Positions 1-6,333 of a stretch of 24,840 nucleotides of DNA are shown here, one piece after another; position 1 is the first letter of the stretch; each line of letters begins with the position of its first letter. The DNA lies in contig JAFVPA010000057.1 in NCBI GenBank assembly GCA_017505505.1, positions 1 to 24,840 on the forward strand, in the 5' to 3' direction. The notes under the pieces are model-generated. The model had not been told where the DNA came from. It ran no database searches and saw only the letters and a list, made by a program, of their open reading frames with translations. The position numbers and the translations under genes were made by a program. This DNA comes from Oscillospiraceae bacterium. Its GTDB lineage: Bacteria; Bacillota_A; Clostridia; Oscillospirales; Oscillospiraceae.

Positions 1-1
1 G

Positions 2-562
2 CCCTTCCTGATGCCCGTTGAGGACGTCTTCACCATCTCCGGCCGTGGTACCGTTGCTACCGGTCGTGTTGAGCGTGGCCAGATCAAGAAGAATGAGCCC
101 GTCGAAATCGTCGGCCTGCGCGAGGACAAGCAGTCCACCGTCGTTACCGACATCGAGATGTTCCACAAGCTGCTGGACTACGCAGAAGCAGGCGATAACA
201 TCGGCGCTCTGCTGCGTGGTATCGACAAGAAGAACATCGAGCGTGGTCAGGTTCTGTGCAAGCCCAACTCCATCCATCCTCTGACCAAGTTCTCTGGCCA
301 GGTTTACGTCCTGTCCAAGGAAGAAGGCGGCCGTCATACTCCCTTCTTCAACAACTATCGTCCTCAGTTCTACTTCCGTACCACCGACGTTACCGGCATC
401 ATCTCCCTGCCCGAAGGCACCGACATGTGCATGCCCGGCGACAACGTTGTTATGAACGTTGAGCTGATCACCCCCATTGCTATCGAGAAGGGCCTGCGTT
501 TCGCTATCCGTGAAGGCGGCCGTACCGTCGGTTCCGGTGTTGTCACCGAGATCTACGAGTAA
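2..562 (+). CDS. tuf: Translation elongation factor Tu, C-terminal half (partial at 5' edge)
   Basis: EF-Tu is the GTPase that carries aminoacyl-tRNA to the ribosomal A site. Only about 186 C-terminal residues are in the window: the end of the G domain/domain II boundary ([23 protein letters not shown]), domain II and the domain III beta-barrel ([13 protein letters not shown], then the typical C-terminal stretch with [15 protein letters not shown]). The reading frame is already open at base 2, so the gene begins outside the window; the internal ATG at 11 is not its start. The stop is at 560-562 and a strong terminator follows. Codon use is strongly biased to C-ending codons, as expected for a very highly expressed gene. 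In most Firmicutes tuf follows fusA and precedes the S10 operon; here an unrelated gene follows. Confidence 0.98.
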   Translation, partial: PFLMPVEDVFTISGRGTVATGRVERGQIKKNEPVEIVGLREDKQSTVVTDIEMFHKLLDYAEAGDNIGALLRGIDKKNIERGQVLCKPNSIHPLTKFSGQVYVLSKEEGGRHTPFFNNYRPQFYFRTTDVTGIISLPEGTDMCMPGDNVVMNVELITPIAIEKGLRFAIREGGRTVGSGVVTEIYE

Positions 563-586
563 TCTCTTAGCTTTCTAAGTGAATGA

Positions 587-618
587 AATCCCCCAGTCGT
601 AAGACTGGGGGATTTTTT
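587..618 (+). terminator. Rho-independent terminator of tuf
   Basis: A perfect 12-bp stem (587-598 with 603-614, core CCCCCAGTC/GACTGGGGG) with a GTAA loop is followed by a run of T. It lies 25 bases after the tuf stop and ends that transcript. Confidence 0.95.
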
Positions 619-668
619 GTGCTCTGCGGCTAAGAAATGGTAAATAAATAATTATTGGCTGTGTAAGG

Positions 669-697
669 TTGCCCGAGGGGAAATGCTGTGTTATAAT
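669..697 (+). promoter_or_regulatory. Sigma-A-type promoter for the DUF1538/P-II operon
   Basis: A -35 box TTGCCC (669-674) and a consensus -10 box TATAAT (692-697) are separated by 17 bases in an AT-rich gap between the tuf terminator and the next gene. Transcription would start near 704, about 30 bases before the GTG start at 734, so the leader is short and leaves no room for a riboswitch. Confidence 0.8.
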
Positions 698-733
698 TAC
701 AATATTATGATATTTTACAGGAAATAGGGTGAT

Positions 734-2260
734 GTGTTGAGGGAATTGAAAGCAAAAATACTGGAAGCGTTGTATTCTGCTCTTCCGGTGACAGCCATCG
801 TTTATGCGCTGGCATTGACACCTTGGTTTGACTTATCGAAGGCAGAACTGGCGACCTTTACCATTGGCGCGGTGATGCTGATTCTGGGTATCGGCCTGTT
901 CAGCCTGGGTGCGGATCTGGCTATGACCCCTATGGGTACCCATGTTGGCTCCGGCCTTTCCCGGCAAAAGAAGCTGGGACTGCTGCTTGGAGTCTGCTTT
1001 GTACTGGGTATGCTGATCACCATTGCGGAACCGGACCTGCAGGTGCTGGCCAATCAGGTCAGTGCCGTCATGAACGGCACGGTGCTGATTTATGCGGTTG
1101 GCATTGGCGTAGGCGCGTTTCTGGTAGTAGCGATCCTGAAGATCGTCTTTCAGAGATCCCTGTCTCAGATCCTGATGCTGTTCTATATGCTTCTGTTTGC
1201 CCTGGCACTTCTGCTGGTGGTGAATGGGAATGAGGCGCTGCTGCCTATGGCTTTTGATTCCGGCGGCGTTACGACCGGACCCATCACAGTGCCCTTTATT
1301 ATGGCCCTGGGTGTTGGTATTTCCAATGTTCTGGGCGACCGGCGAAGCAAGGAAAACTCTTTTGGTCTGGTATCCCTGTGTTCTGTGGGTCCCATTCTGG
1401 CCGTTCTGGTCCTCGGTATTTTCTCCCGGAATGATTTGACTTATGCTGTTCCCGACTATGCTGTCAGTGAGGATGTGCTGGGCGCATTTGCCCATGCCTT
1501 TGGTCACACCTGCAAGGAAGTTGCGCTTGCTTTGGGCCTGATCTGTGTGTTCTTCCTGATTTGTCAGGTGGCGTTTTTGAAGCTGAACAGGCGTCTGCTC
1601 CATCGTATCGCAGTTGGTGTTATCTTTACTTATATCGGTCTGGTGATTTTCCTGACTGGCGTCAATGTCGGATTTATGCCCATCGGCTACAAGCTGGGAT
1701 ATCAGCTTTCCGGAATGAATGAGGCATTTTTGGTAGTCTTTGGCGTTCTGATGGGCGTTTTGTGCGTCCTGGCAGAACCTGCTATCCATGTATTGAATTG
1801 CCAGGTCGAGGATGTTACCGGCGGTTTGGTGCGGAAGAGCTCTATGATGGTCGGCCTGTGCATCGGCGTTGGCGCTGCCATTGGCCTGTCCATGATCCGC
1901 ATTCTTTTTGACTTCTCTTTGATCTATTATGTTATTCCCGGTTATTTCATTTCTCTGGGCTTGAGCCTGTTTGTACCGCCTGTGTACTCTGCCATTGCTT
2001 TCGACTCCGGCGGTGTGGCCAGCGGTCCTATGACCTCCGGCTTTATCCTGCCCTTCGCGGTGGGGGCCTGCGTCAGCCTTCAGGGAAGCGAGGCCGTGCT
2101 GCGGGATGCCTTTGGTGTGGTGGCTTTGGTTGCCATGGCACCGCTGATTACCATTCAGCTTCTGGGCTTCCGTGGCATCATTGCGGAAAAGCGTGCGGAG
2201 AAGCGTGCTATGAAGCGGATCCTGGATGCGGACGATCAGCAGATCATCAATTTTATGTAA
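734..2260 (+). CDS. DUF1538 family multi-pass membrane protein, two repeats
   Basis: A 508-residue, very hydrophobic protein with many membrane segments, which I recognise as a tandem DUF1538 protein. Its function is not established; a channel or transporter role is inferred from topology and context. Two halves carry the same motifs at the same spacing: AEPxxxVLxxQV with Glu99 and Glu348, and AFDSGGVxxGPxT with Asp175 and Asp424, each pair 249 residues apart. Acidic residues and Gly-Ser motifs inside membrane segments suit a substrate path. The GTG start at 734 is preceded by an AGGGTGAT-like ribosome site; the TTG at 737 is an alternative. Two P-II-like genes follow 12 bases downstream, so P-II-type allosteric control of the membrane protein is likely. 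The C-terminus is a short basic cytoplasmic tail (EKRAEKRAMKR). Confidence 0.85.
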   Translation: MLRELKAKILEALYSALPVTAIVYALALTPWFDLSKAELATFTIGAVMLILGIGLFSLGADLAMTPMGTHVGSGLSRQKKLGLLLGVCFVLGMLITIAEPDLQVLANQVSAVMNGTVLIYAVGIGVGAFLVVAILKIVFQRSLSQILMLFYMLLFALALLLVVNGNEALLPMAFDSGGVTTGPITVPFIMALGVGISNVLGDRRSKENSFGLVSLCSVGPILAVLVLGIFSRNDLTYAVPDYAVSEDVLGAFAHAFGHTCKEVALALGLICVFFLICQVAFLKLNRRLLHRIAVGVIFTYIGLVIFLTGVNVGFMPIGYKLGYQLSGMNEAFLVVFGVLMGVLCVLAEPAIHVLNCQVEDVTGGLVRKSSMMVGLCIGVGAAIGLSMIRILFDFSLIYYVIPGYFISLGLSLFVPPVYSAIAFDSGGVASGPMTSGFILPFAVGACVSLQGSEAVLRDAFGVVALVAMAPLITIQLLGFRGIIAEKRAEKRAMKRILDADDQQIINFM

Positions 2261-2272
2261 CAGGAGGATATT

Positions 2273-2641
2273 ATGAGCAATACAGTCAACGAAACTGCCA
2301 TCAAAAAGCTGAAACTCCTGTTTACCATCGTAGACCGGCCTAAGGGTGAATTTTATGTGGATGTGATCAGCCAGTTCAATGTGAATTGTCAGATGGGTCT
2401 GGCCGGCCTGGGCACAGCCACTTCCGAGCTGGTGGAACTGCTGGGTCTGGAGCCCCACAAGGCAGTCATCCTCAGCGTTGTCCGGGAGGACATGGTGGAT
2501 GCCATCATGAATACGCTGGAGGATAAATTTGCCACCATCCGCAATGGCAAGGGCGTGGCCTTTGCTGTACCGCTGAGCAGTGTCATCGGCGTGAATCTGT
2601 ATCAATTCTTAAGCGACAACCGTATGGGGAGGGAACTGTGA
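2273..2641 (+). CDS. P-II-like regulatory protein, first of two
   Basis: A 122-residue protein with the length and alternating beta-alpha pattern of the P-II (GlnB/GlnK) signalling family: an N-terminal beta strand (KLKLLFTIVDRP), a glycine-rich segment around residues 41-50 where the T-loop would be, a second strand (AVILSVV), helix DMVDAIMNTLEDKF, and a closing GKGVAFAVPLSSVIGV segment like the family's phosphate-binding loop and last strand. The canonical T-loop with its uridylylated Tyr is absent and the loop is short, so this is a divergent P-II and not a standard GlnB. The ATG at 2273 has a strong AGGAGG (2262-2267). It sits between the DUF1538 gene and a second P-II gene and probably regulates the membrane protein in response to an adenine nucleotide or metabolite (inference). 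Confidence 0.75.
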   Translation: MSNTVNETAIKKLKLLFTIVDRPKGEFYVDVISQFNVNCQMGLAGLGTATSELVELLGLEPHKAVILSVVREDMVDAIMNTLEDKFATIRNGKGVAFAVPLSSVIGVNLYQFLSDNRMGREL

Positions 2642-2642
2642 A

Positions 2643-2981
2643 ATGAAGACCAATGACCATGAGGTAATTTTCGCCATCGTCAATTCCGGCTATGCTGAGG
2701 ACGTAATGGACATCGCCCGGGAACTGGGTGTCCGGGGCGGCACGATTCTCAATGCAAGAGGCGTGGTTAAGGAAGAAGCCGCGGCCTTCTTTGGTATCAC
2801 CCTCCATGCGGATAAAGAGATCCTGATGATGGTGGTGGAGAAGTCCATCCGGGACAATGTACTCAATGCCATCTATAAGCAGATGGGCATGGCCAAAAAG
2901 GCAAAGGGAATTGCCTTCTCCCTGCCTGTCTCCGATGTGGCAGGTCTGGCCCCGGCCCAGCCTCAGGCAACAGAGGAATAA
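2643..2981 (+). CDS. P-II family regulatory protein, second of two
   Basis: A 112-residue P-II family protein. Family-like features are the N-terminal strand (EVIFAIVNSG), a helix with ARELGVRGGTILNARG (residues about 26-40, a typical P-II signature), strand EILMMVVEKS, helix RDNVLNAIYKQMG, and KGIAFSLPVSDVAG near the end. It begins one base after the stop of the first P-II gene, so the two are translationally linked; a ribosome site GGGAGGG lies in the end of the upstream gene. It differs clearly from its neighbour (the RGGTI signature is present here and missing there), so the pair is not a recent duplication. The C-terminal tail is Pro/Gln/Glu rich. There are no nearby amtB or glnA genes, so the probable target is the DUF1538 protein and not ammonium uptake. 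Confidence 0.8.
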   Translation: MKTNDHEVIFAIVNSGYAEDVMDIARELGVRGGTILNARGVVKEEAAAFFGITLHADKEILMMVVEKSIRDNVLNAIYKQMGMAKKAKGIAFSLPVSDVAGLAPAQPQATEE

Positions 2982-2989
2982 GCAAAGAA

Positions 2990-3018
2990 AAAGCACCACT
3001 CGACCGGAGTGGTGCTTT
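2990..3018 (-). terminator. Terminator between convergent P-II operon and XRE gene (possibly bidirectional)
   Basis: A 12-bp perfect stem (2990-3001 with 3007-3018) with a 5-base loop. Read on the minus strand it starts just past the XRE gene's stop and is followed by a T-rich tail, a good terminator for that gene. On the plus strand the tail is weaker (TTTACTTGTT) but could end the P-II operon. The stem is identical to that of the hairpin at 3664-3691. Confidence 0.8.
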
Positions 3019-3229
3019 ACTTGTTCCTACGGGGATTTTTTGTTTGGCCAAGGAGGTAATCGATGGATACATTATAGAAATTCGCCAGCTTGATGAGAAC
3101 ATCGGTGGGGATATCCCGTTGGCCCAGTTCATAGTTGCTGTAGACCTGTTGAGAACAATTCAAATACTCTGCAAGTTGTCTCTGCTTTAAATCATTATCT
3201 TCTCGCAGATCTCGGATTCGCTGATACAT
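3017..3229 (-). CDS. XRE-family helix-turn-helix transcriptional regulator, small
   Basis: A 70-residue protein consisting almost only of an XRE/Cro-CI type helix-turn-helix: MYQRIRDLRED, KQRQLAEYLNCSQQVYSNYELGQRDIP (helices 2 and 3, with the recognition helix around SQQVYSNYE), then LIKLANFYNVSIDYLLG, which closes the five-helix fold. A basic tail (TKNPRRNK) follows. I chose the ATG at 3229 over the upstream GTG because AGGTGATG precedes it at proper spacing and homologues begin at this point. It diverges from the small membrane protein gene at 3341, so it probably controls that gene and itself through the shared 110-base interval. The region is richer in A/T than its neighbours, which suggests acquisition. 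Confidence 0.88.
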   Translation of the reverse strand: MYQRIRDLREDNDLKQRQLAEYLNCSQQVYSNYELGQRDIPTDVLIKLANFYNVSIDYLLGQTKNPRRNK

Positions 3230-3272
3230 TCCATCACCTCGCGGATAGGATACCACACCGCGTTTTGTTGTA

Positions 3273-3301
3273 TTGACATGTACCGCAAAATGCCGTATAA
3301 A
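3273..3301 (+). promoter_or_regulatory. Promoter of small membrane protein gene, with GACATGTA repeats
   Basis: TTGACA (3273-3278), 17 bases, TATAAA (3296-3301): a near-consensus promoter firing toward the gene at 3341. The -35 box overlaps GACATGTA (3275-3282), and the same octamer recurs at 3311-3318 near the expected start of the transcript. These are candidate operator sites for the divergently encoded XRE protein. I could not find an equally convincing promoter for the XRE gene itself. Confidence 0.7.
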
Positions 3302-3340
3302 TTAAAGGTAGACATGTAATTGCTCCGGGGAGGAAAATCT

Positions 3341-3613
3341 ATGAGATATAAGATGCGAATGGTTTGCTTTATCCTATTTGCGCTGTTATGTATAGGATGC
3401 TTTCCATCACGGATCTGTGTGGCATTGGCGTGGCTGGCGTTTATGGCCTGCCCAATTCCGAGAATTGTGGAATGGGTGGATGAATTTTTGTCTGTGTATG
3501 CAGAGCGGTTTCCATGGGTCTGTTTGATGCTGATGATTCTAATGATATGCCCATTAACATATTATCAGAGACTCTGGGACAGAGTAAACTGGATGATTGA
3601 ACTGTTTCGATGA
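3341..3613 (+). CDS. Small hydrophobic membrane protein of unknown function
   Basis: A 90-residue protein I do not recognise. It has about three hydrophobic segments (roughly residues 6-24, 26-42 and 57-74) separated by short charged stretches (VEWVDEF, YAERFPW) and a basic/aromatic end. Cysteine is frequent in the hydrophobic parts. The ATG at 3341 has GGGGAGG (3327-3333) at good spacing; an upstream in-frame TTG at 3320 would contain that ribosome site and is rejected. It has its own strong promoter and diverges from an XRE regulator, a layout seen for regulated small membrane proteins such as some toxins, immunity proteins or stress proteins, but nothing in the sequence picks one of these. 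A terminator-like hairpin follows at 3664. Confidence 0.6.
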   Translation: MRYKMRMVCFILFALLCIGCFPSRICVALAWLAFMACPIPRIVEWVDEFLSVYAERFPWVCLMLMILMICPLTYYQRLWDRVNWMIELFR

Positions 3614-3656
3614 CAACAATATACTCTCTTCTGCGGTGAATTGTAAGAGACAATCC

Positions 3657-3692
3657 AAAAAGGAAAGCACCACTCTTTCGAGTGGTGCTTTT
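3657..3692 (-). terminator. Terminator of rnpB (likely bidirectional)
   Basis: A 12-bp perfect stem (3664-3675 with 3680-3691) with a TTTC loop lies directly after the 3' end of the RNase P RNA. The minus-strand tail is TTTCCTTTTT. The plus-strand tail is a short TTTT and could end the small membrane protein transcript. The stem arms match those at 2990-3018 exactly, while the loops differ. Confidence 0.85.
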
Positions 3693-3694
3693 AT

Positions 3695-4034
3695 GCAACA
3701 CAGGCCTGTAAGCCGGGTTCTGTCTTGACAGCCATCTATCTAGCCCCGCGGTTGCCCGCGGGATCAAGCCGCCTCCTCGGGACGGCCGGGCCGGCCTTGT
3801 GTCCCTCCACGGCGTTGCTCCGGGATAGAGTTTACAGCGTAGAACCCATGTTACCATGGGCCGGGTGGGCTCTTACCCCACCTTTTCACCCTTACCTTGC
3901 GGCGGTATCTCTCTGTTGCACTTGTCCTGGGGTTACCCCCGGCGGGCGTTACCCGTTATCCTTGCCCTGTGGAGCCCGGACTTTCCTCATCCGCGGCCTT
4001 TCGGCCTGCGTCCGCGGCTGTCCGGCCTGGTTGC
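3695..4034 (-). ncRNA. rnpB: RNase P RNA, bacterial type A
   Basis: This is the catalytic RNA of RNase P, which removes the 5' leader of pre-tRNAs. On the minus strand it contains the conserved 5' element GAGGAAAGTCCGGGCTCC (plus coordinates 3971-3988) and the conserved 3' element ACAGAACCCGGCTTACAGG (3705-3723). The ends are set by helix P1: GCAACCAGGCC at the 5' end pairs with GGCCTGTGTTGC at the 3' end. At about 340 nucleotides it has the usual size. Its arrangement is of the ancestral type A, known in many Clostridia, and not the Bacillus type B. A promoter directly upstream and a terminator directly downstream fit these ends. Reading frames across this region are not genes. Confidence 0.96.
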
Positions 4035-4040
4035 GGAAAT

Positions 4041-4069
4041 ATTGTACTGCAAACAGGGGAAAAAGTCAA
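4041..4069 (-). promoter_or_regulatory. Promoter of rnpB
   Basis: On the minus strand TTGACT (4064-4069), a 17-base spacer and TACAAT (4041-4046) lie so that transcription would start about 7 bases further, at the first base of helix P1 near 4034. The fit between promoter and the structural 5' end supports both. Confidence 0.85.
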
Positions 4070-4074
4070 ATGTC

Positions 4075-4103
4075 TTGCAAAATCTTTTGGGAGAGGATAT
4101 ACT
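4075..4103 (+). promoter_or_regulatory. Promoter of murD-ispD-ispF, overlapped by a palindrome
   Basis: TTGCAA (4075-4080), 17 bases, TATACT (4098-4103), divergent from the rnpB promoter with only about 6 bases between the two -35 boxes. A perfect 8-bp inverted repeat around one central base, AGGATATACTATATCCT (4094-4110), covers the -10 box and the expected start point, so it may be an operator. The resulting leader to murD would be about 135 bases and includes the repeat at 4122-4210. Confidence 0.65.
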
Positions 4104-4121
4104 ATATCCTATAAAAATGAT

Positions 4122-4210
4122 TCTGTAGGGCGGGCTGCCTTCAGCCCGCCGCTGGTGTGCAATGCTGAAGTTGCAGGATACGGCGGCTTGAGGGCAAGCC
4201 GCCCTACAGA
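4122..4210. repeat. REP/BIME-like element of two hairpins in inverted orientation
   Basis: The ends TCTGTAGGGCGG (4122-4133) and CCGCCCTACAGA (4199-4210) are perfect inverted repeats. Each arm is itself a hairpin (GGCGGGCTG with CAGCCCGCC on the left; GGCGGCTTG with CAAGCCGCC on the right), with a spacer of about 30 bases between them. This architecture resembles dispersed REP/BIME or small MITE elements. It lies inside the presumed murD leader. Only one copy is in this window, so dispersal is an inference. Confidence 0.75.
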
Positions 4211-4245
4211 CAGAATATGATTTGCCAGGAAATGAGGAACATACT

Positions 4246-5607
4246 ATGATTTCTGCATTTGAACAATATTTTACATCTCTGAAAAATAAGAAAATTGCCG
4301 TTCTGGGTTTGGGTGTCAGTAACCGTCCTCTGGTGCGGATGCTGCTGGAATTCGGCTGCGATGTGGTGGGCTGCGACCGGACTCCCCGGGAGAAGCTGGA
4401 TGCGGAAGTGCTGGAGCTGGAAAGTTTAGGCTGCAAGCTCCATGTGGGTGACGATTATCTGGAAGGTGTGGAGGCGGATATTCTGTTCCGAACCCCCGGC
4501 ATGCACCCGGGGAATCCGGCCATTGAAGCCCTGCGGAGCCGGGGTGCGGAAGTGACCTCCGAAATGGAAGTGTTTTTCGAGGTCTGCCCCTGCCACCTGC
4601 TGGCGGTAACCGGTTCTGATGGCAAAACCACCACTACCACACTGGTATCCGAAATGCTGAAGGCCGCCGGGAAGACTGTATGGCTGGGCGGCAACATTGG
4701 TACGCCCCTGCTGCCCCTGGTCCGGGAAATGAAACCCGACGATTTTGCGGTGGTGGAGCTCAGCTCTTTCCAGCTGATGGACATGAAGCGCAGCCCGGAG
4801 CGGGCCATCGTCACCAACCTGGCCCCCAACCATTTGGATGTCCACAAGGATATGGAAGAATACGTGGAGTCCAAGAAAAACATCTTCCGCTATCAGGATG
4901 AAAAGGGCCTGCTGATCCTGAATGCCGATAACGCCATTACCACAGCCTTTAAAGGTAACGGTGAGACCCGTTTCTTCTCCCGTAAGGGAACGGCCTATGT
5001 TTGCATGGAAGGGGATACCATCTGCCGGGGCGGCGAGCCTGTGCTGAAGACTGCGGATATCCTGATCCCCGGTGTCCATAATATTGAAAACTATATGGCT
5101 GCAATCGCCATGGTAGAGGGCCTGGTGGAGGATGAAACCATCCGCCATGTGGCAAAGAATTTTGGCGGCGTGGAGCACCGCATCGAGCTGGTACGGATCA
5201 AGGATGGAGTTCGGTTCTATAACGATTCTATTGCCTCCAGCCCCAGCCGTACCATTGCCGGTCTGCGCAGCTTCCCGGAAAAGGTCATTCTGATTGCAGG
5301 CGGCTACGACAAGCACATCCCTTATGATGTGCTGGGTCCGGAAATCTGCGCTCATGTGAAAAAGCTGTTCCTGGGCGGCGCGACTGGAAAGTTGATCCGG
5401 GAAGCTGTGGAGAAGTGCCCGGAATATGACCCCGCTGTACTGGAAATTGTGGACTGTGAAGCTTTTGAGCCTGCTGTCCGGGCTGCGGCCGCAGCTGCCA
5501 AAGACGGGGATATCGTTCTCATGAGCCCTGCCAGCGCTGCTTTTGATCAGTTCAAAAACTTTATGGTCCGGGGCGAATTCTACAAAAAACTCGTGAAGGA
5601 GCTGTAA
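4246..5607 (+). CDS. murD: UDP-N-acetylmuramoyl-L-alanine--D-glutamate ligase
   Basis: MurD adds D-glutamate to UDP-MurNAc-L-Ala in cytoplasmic peptidoglycan precursor synthesis. The 453-residue protein has the usual three-domain plan: an N-terminal Rossmann domain (KIAVLGLGVSNRPLV), the Mur ligase central domain with the ATP loop GSDGKTTTTT (residues 123-132) and NLAPNHLDVH, and a C-terminal domain with AGGYDKHIPYDVL. The C-terminal domain start reads NDSIASSPSRT where many MurD proteins have NDSKATN, a variant I associate with Clostridia. The ATG at 4246 with AGGAA upstream is preferred to the TTG at 4222, which has no good ribosome site. It leads an operon with ispD and ispF. Confidence 0.96.
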   Translation: MISAFEQYFTSLKNKKIAVLGLGVSNRPLVRMLLEFGCDVVGCDRTPREKLDAEVLELESLGCKLHVGDDYLEGVEADILFRTPGMHPGNPAIEALRSRGAEVTSEMEVFFEVCPCHLLAVTGSDGKTTTTTLVSEMLKAAGKTVWLGGNIGTPLLPLVREMKPDDFAVVELSSFQLMDMKRSPERAIVTNLAPNHLDVHKDMEEYVESKKNIFRYQDEKGLLILNADNAITTAFKGNGETRFFSRKGTAYVCMEGDTICRGGEPVLKTADILIPGVHNIENYMAAIAMVEGLVEDETIRHVAKNFGGVEHRIELVRIKDGVRFYNDSIASSPSRTIAGLRSFPEKVILIAGGYDKHIPYDVLGPEICAHVKKLFLGGATGKLIREAVEKCPEYDPAVLEIVDCEAFEPAVRAAAAAAKDGDIVLMSPASAAFDQFKNFMVRGEFYKKLVKEL

Positions 5608-5610
5608 GCT

Positions 5611-6333
5611 ATGGATATCACCAAACTGACCCGCCCGGCCCGGAAGCTGCTGCCGCTGAAGACCTGTGGTGCGGTCATCGTGGCGGCCGGCACTGCCTCC
5701 CGGATGGGTGGCATTGACAAGGTCATGGCGGAACTGAAAGGGGAACCCATGATCGTACGTACCGTCCGAACCTTCCAGGACTGCGATGCCATTTCGGAGA
5801 TCGTCATTGTCACCCGGGAGGATCTGATCGTCCCAATCTCCGGCCTGTGCAGGGATATGCCCAAGGTAAAAGCTGTGGTGGCAGGCGGAAAGAGCCGCCA
5901 GGAGTCTGTTCATCTGGGACTGAATGCCCTGTCTGATAAGGTCAAATTGGCGGCCATCCACGATGGTGCCCGGCCTCTCATCACCTGGCAGGTCATTGAC
6001 CGGGTGGTCCGGGCGGCCAACACCCATTCTGCCGCAGTCCCGGCCATTCCTGTGAAGGATACCATCAAGGCGGTGGAGGGCCGTGTGGTGAAGTATACGC
6101 CTGACCGTTCCACCCTGTTTGCCGTTCAGACACCTCAGGTCTTTGATTTTGACCTGCTCCGGGGTGCCCTGAAAAAGGCAGAGCTGGACGGGGCACAGGT
6201 CACCGATGACTGTTCCGCCGTAGAACTGATGGGAATGACGGTGAAGATCGTGGAGGGCGATGAGCGGAATATCAAGGTCACCACCCCCATGGATCTGAAG
6301 ATTGCGGAAATGCTGCTGGAGGAAATGCAATGA
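5611..6333 (+). CDS. ispD: 2-C-methyl-D-erythritol 4-phosphate cytidylyltransferase
   Basis: IspD makes CDP-methylerythritol from MEP and CTP, the third step of the non-mevalonate isoprenoid pathway. The 240-residue protein carries the nucleotidyltransferase signature [13 protein letters not shown] (residues 25-37), IHDGARPLI, and [17 protein letters not shown], then [10 protein letters not shown] near the end, all typical of IspD. About 18 residues precede the first core strand (CGAVIVAAG), slightly longer than usual; no later in-frame start with a better ribosome site is apparent before the core. It begins three bases after the murD stop, with GGAG in the end of murD, and overlaps ispF by ATGA, so the two MEP genes are translationally coupled. 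Confidence 0.96.
   Translation: MDITKLTRPARKLLPLKTCGAVIVAAGTASRMGGIDKVMAELKGEPMIVRTVRTFQDCDAISEIVIVTREDLIVPISGLCRDMPKVKAVVAGGKSRQESVHLGLNALSDKVKLAAIHDGARPLITWQVIDRVVRAANTHSAAVPAIPVKDTIKAVEGRVVKYTPDRSTLFAVQTPQVFDFDLLRGALKKAELDGAQVTDDCSAVELMGMTVKIVEGDERNIKVTTPMDLKIAEMLLEEMQ

Noticed and set aside
570..733. Riboswitch before the DUF1538 gene
   Set aside because: The promoter at 669-697 leaves only about 30 transcribed bases before the start codon.
833..2605. Long minus-strand open frame (590 codons) opposite the DUF1538 gene
   Set aside because: It has no ribosome site or recognisable domain and is full of His/Gln codons, as expected for the complement of a biased GC-rich membrane protein gene; it also runs across the boundary into the P-II gene.
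3725..4220. Several overlapping plus- and minus-strand open frames of 90-149 codons
   Set aside because: They lie over RNase P RNA and the REP-like element, which explain the sequence.
4426..6330. Minus-strand open frame of 634 codons opposite murD and ispD
   Set aside because: Antisense shadow of two well-supported genes; the composition is His/Gln/Gly rich and no domain is visible.
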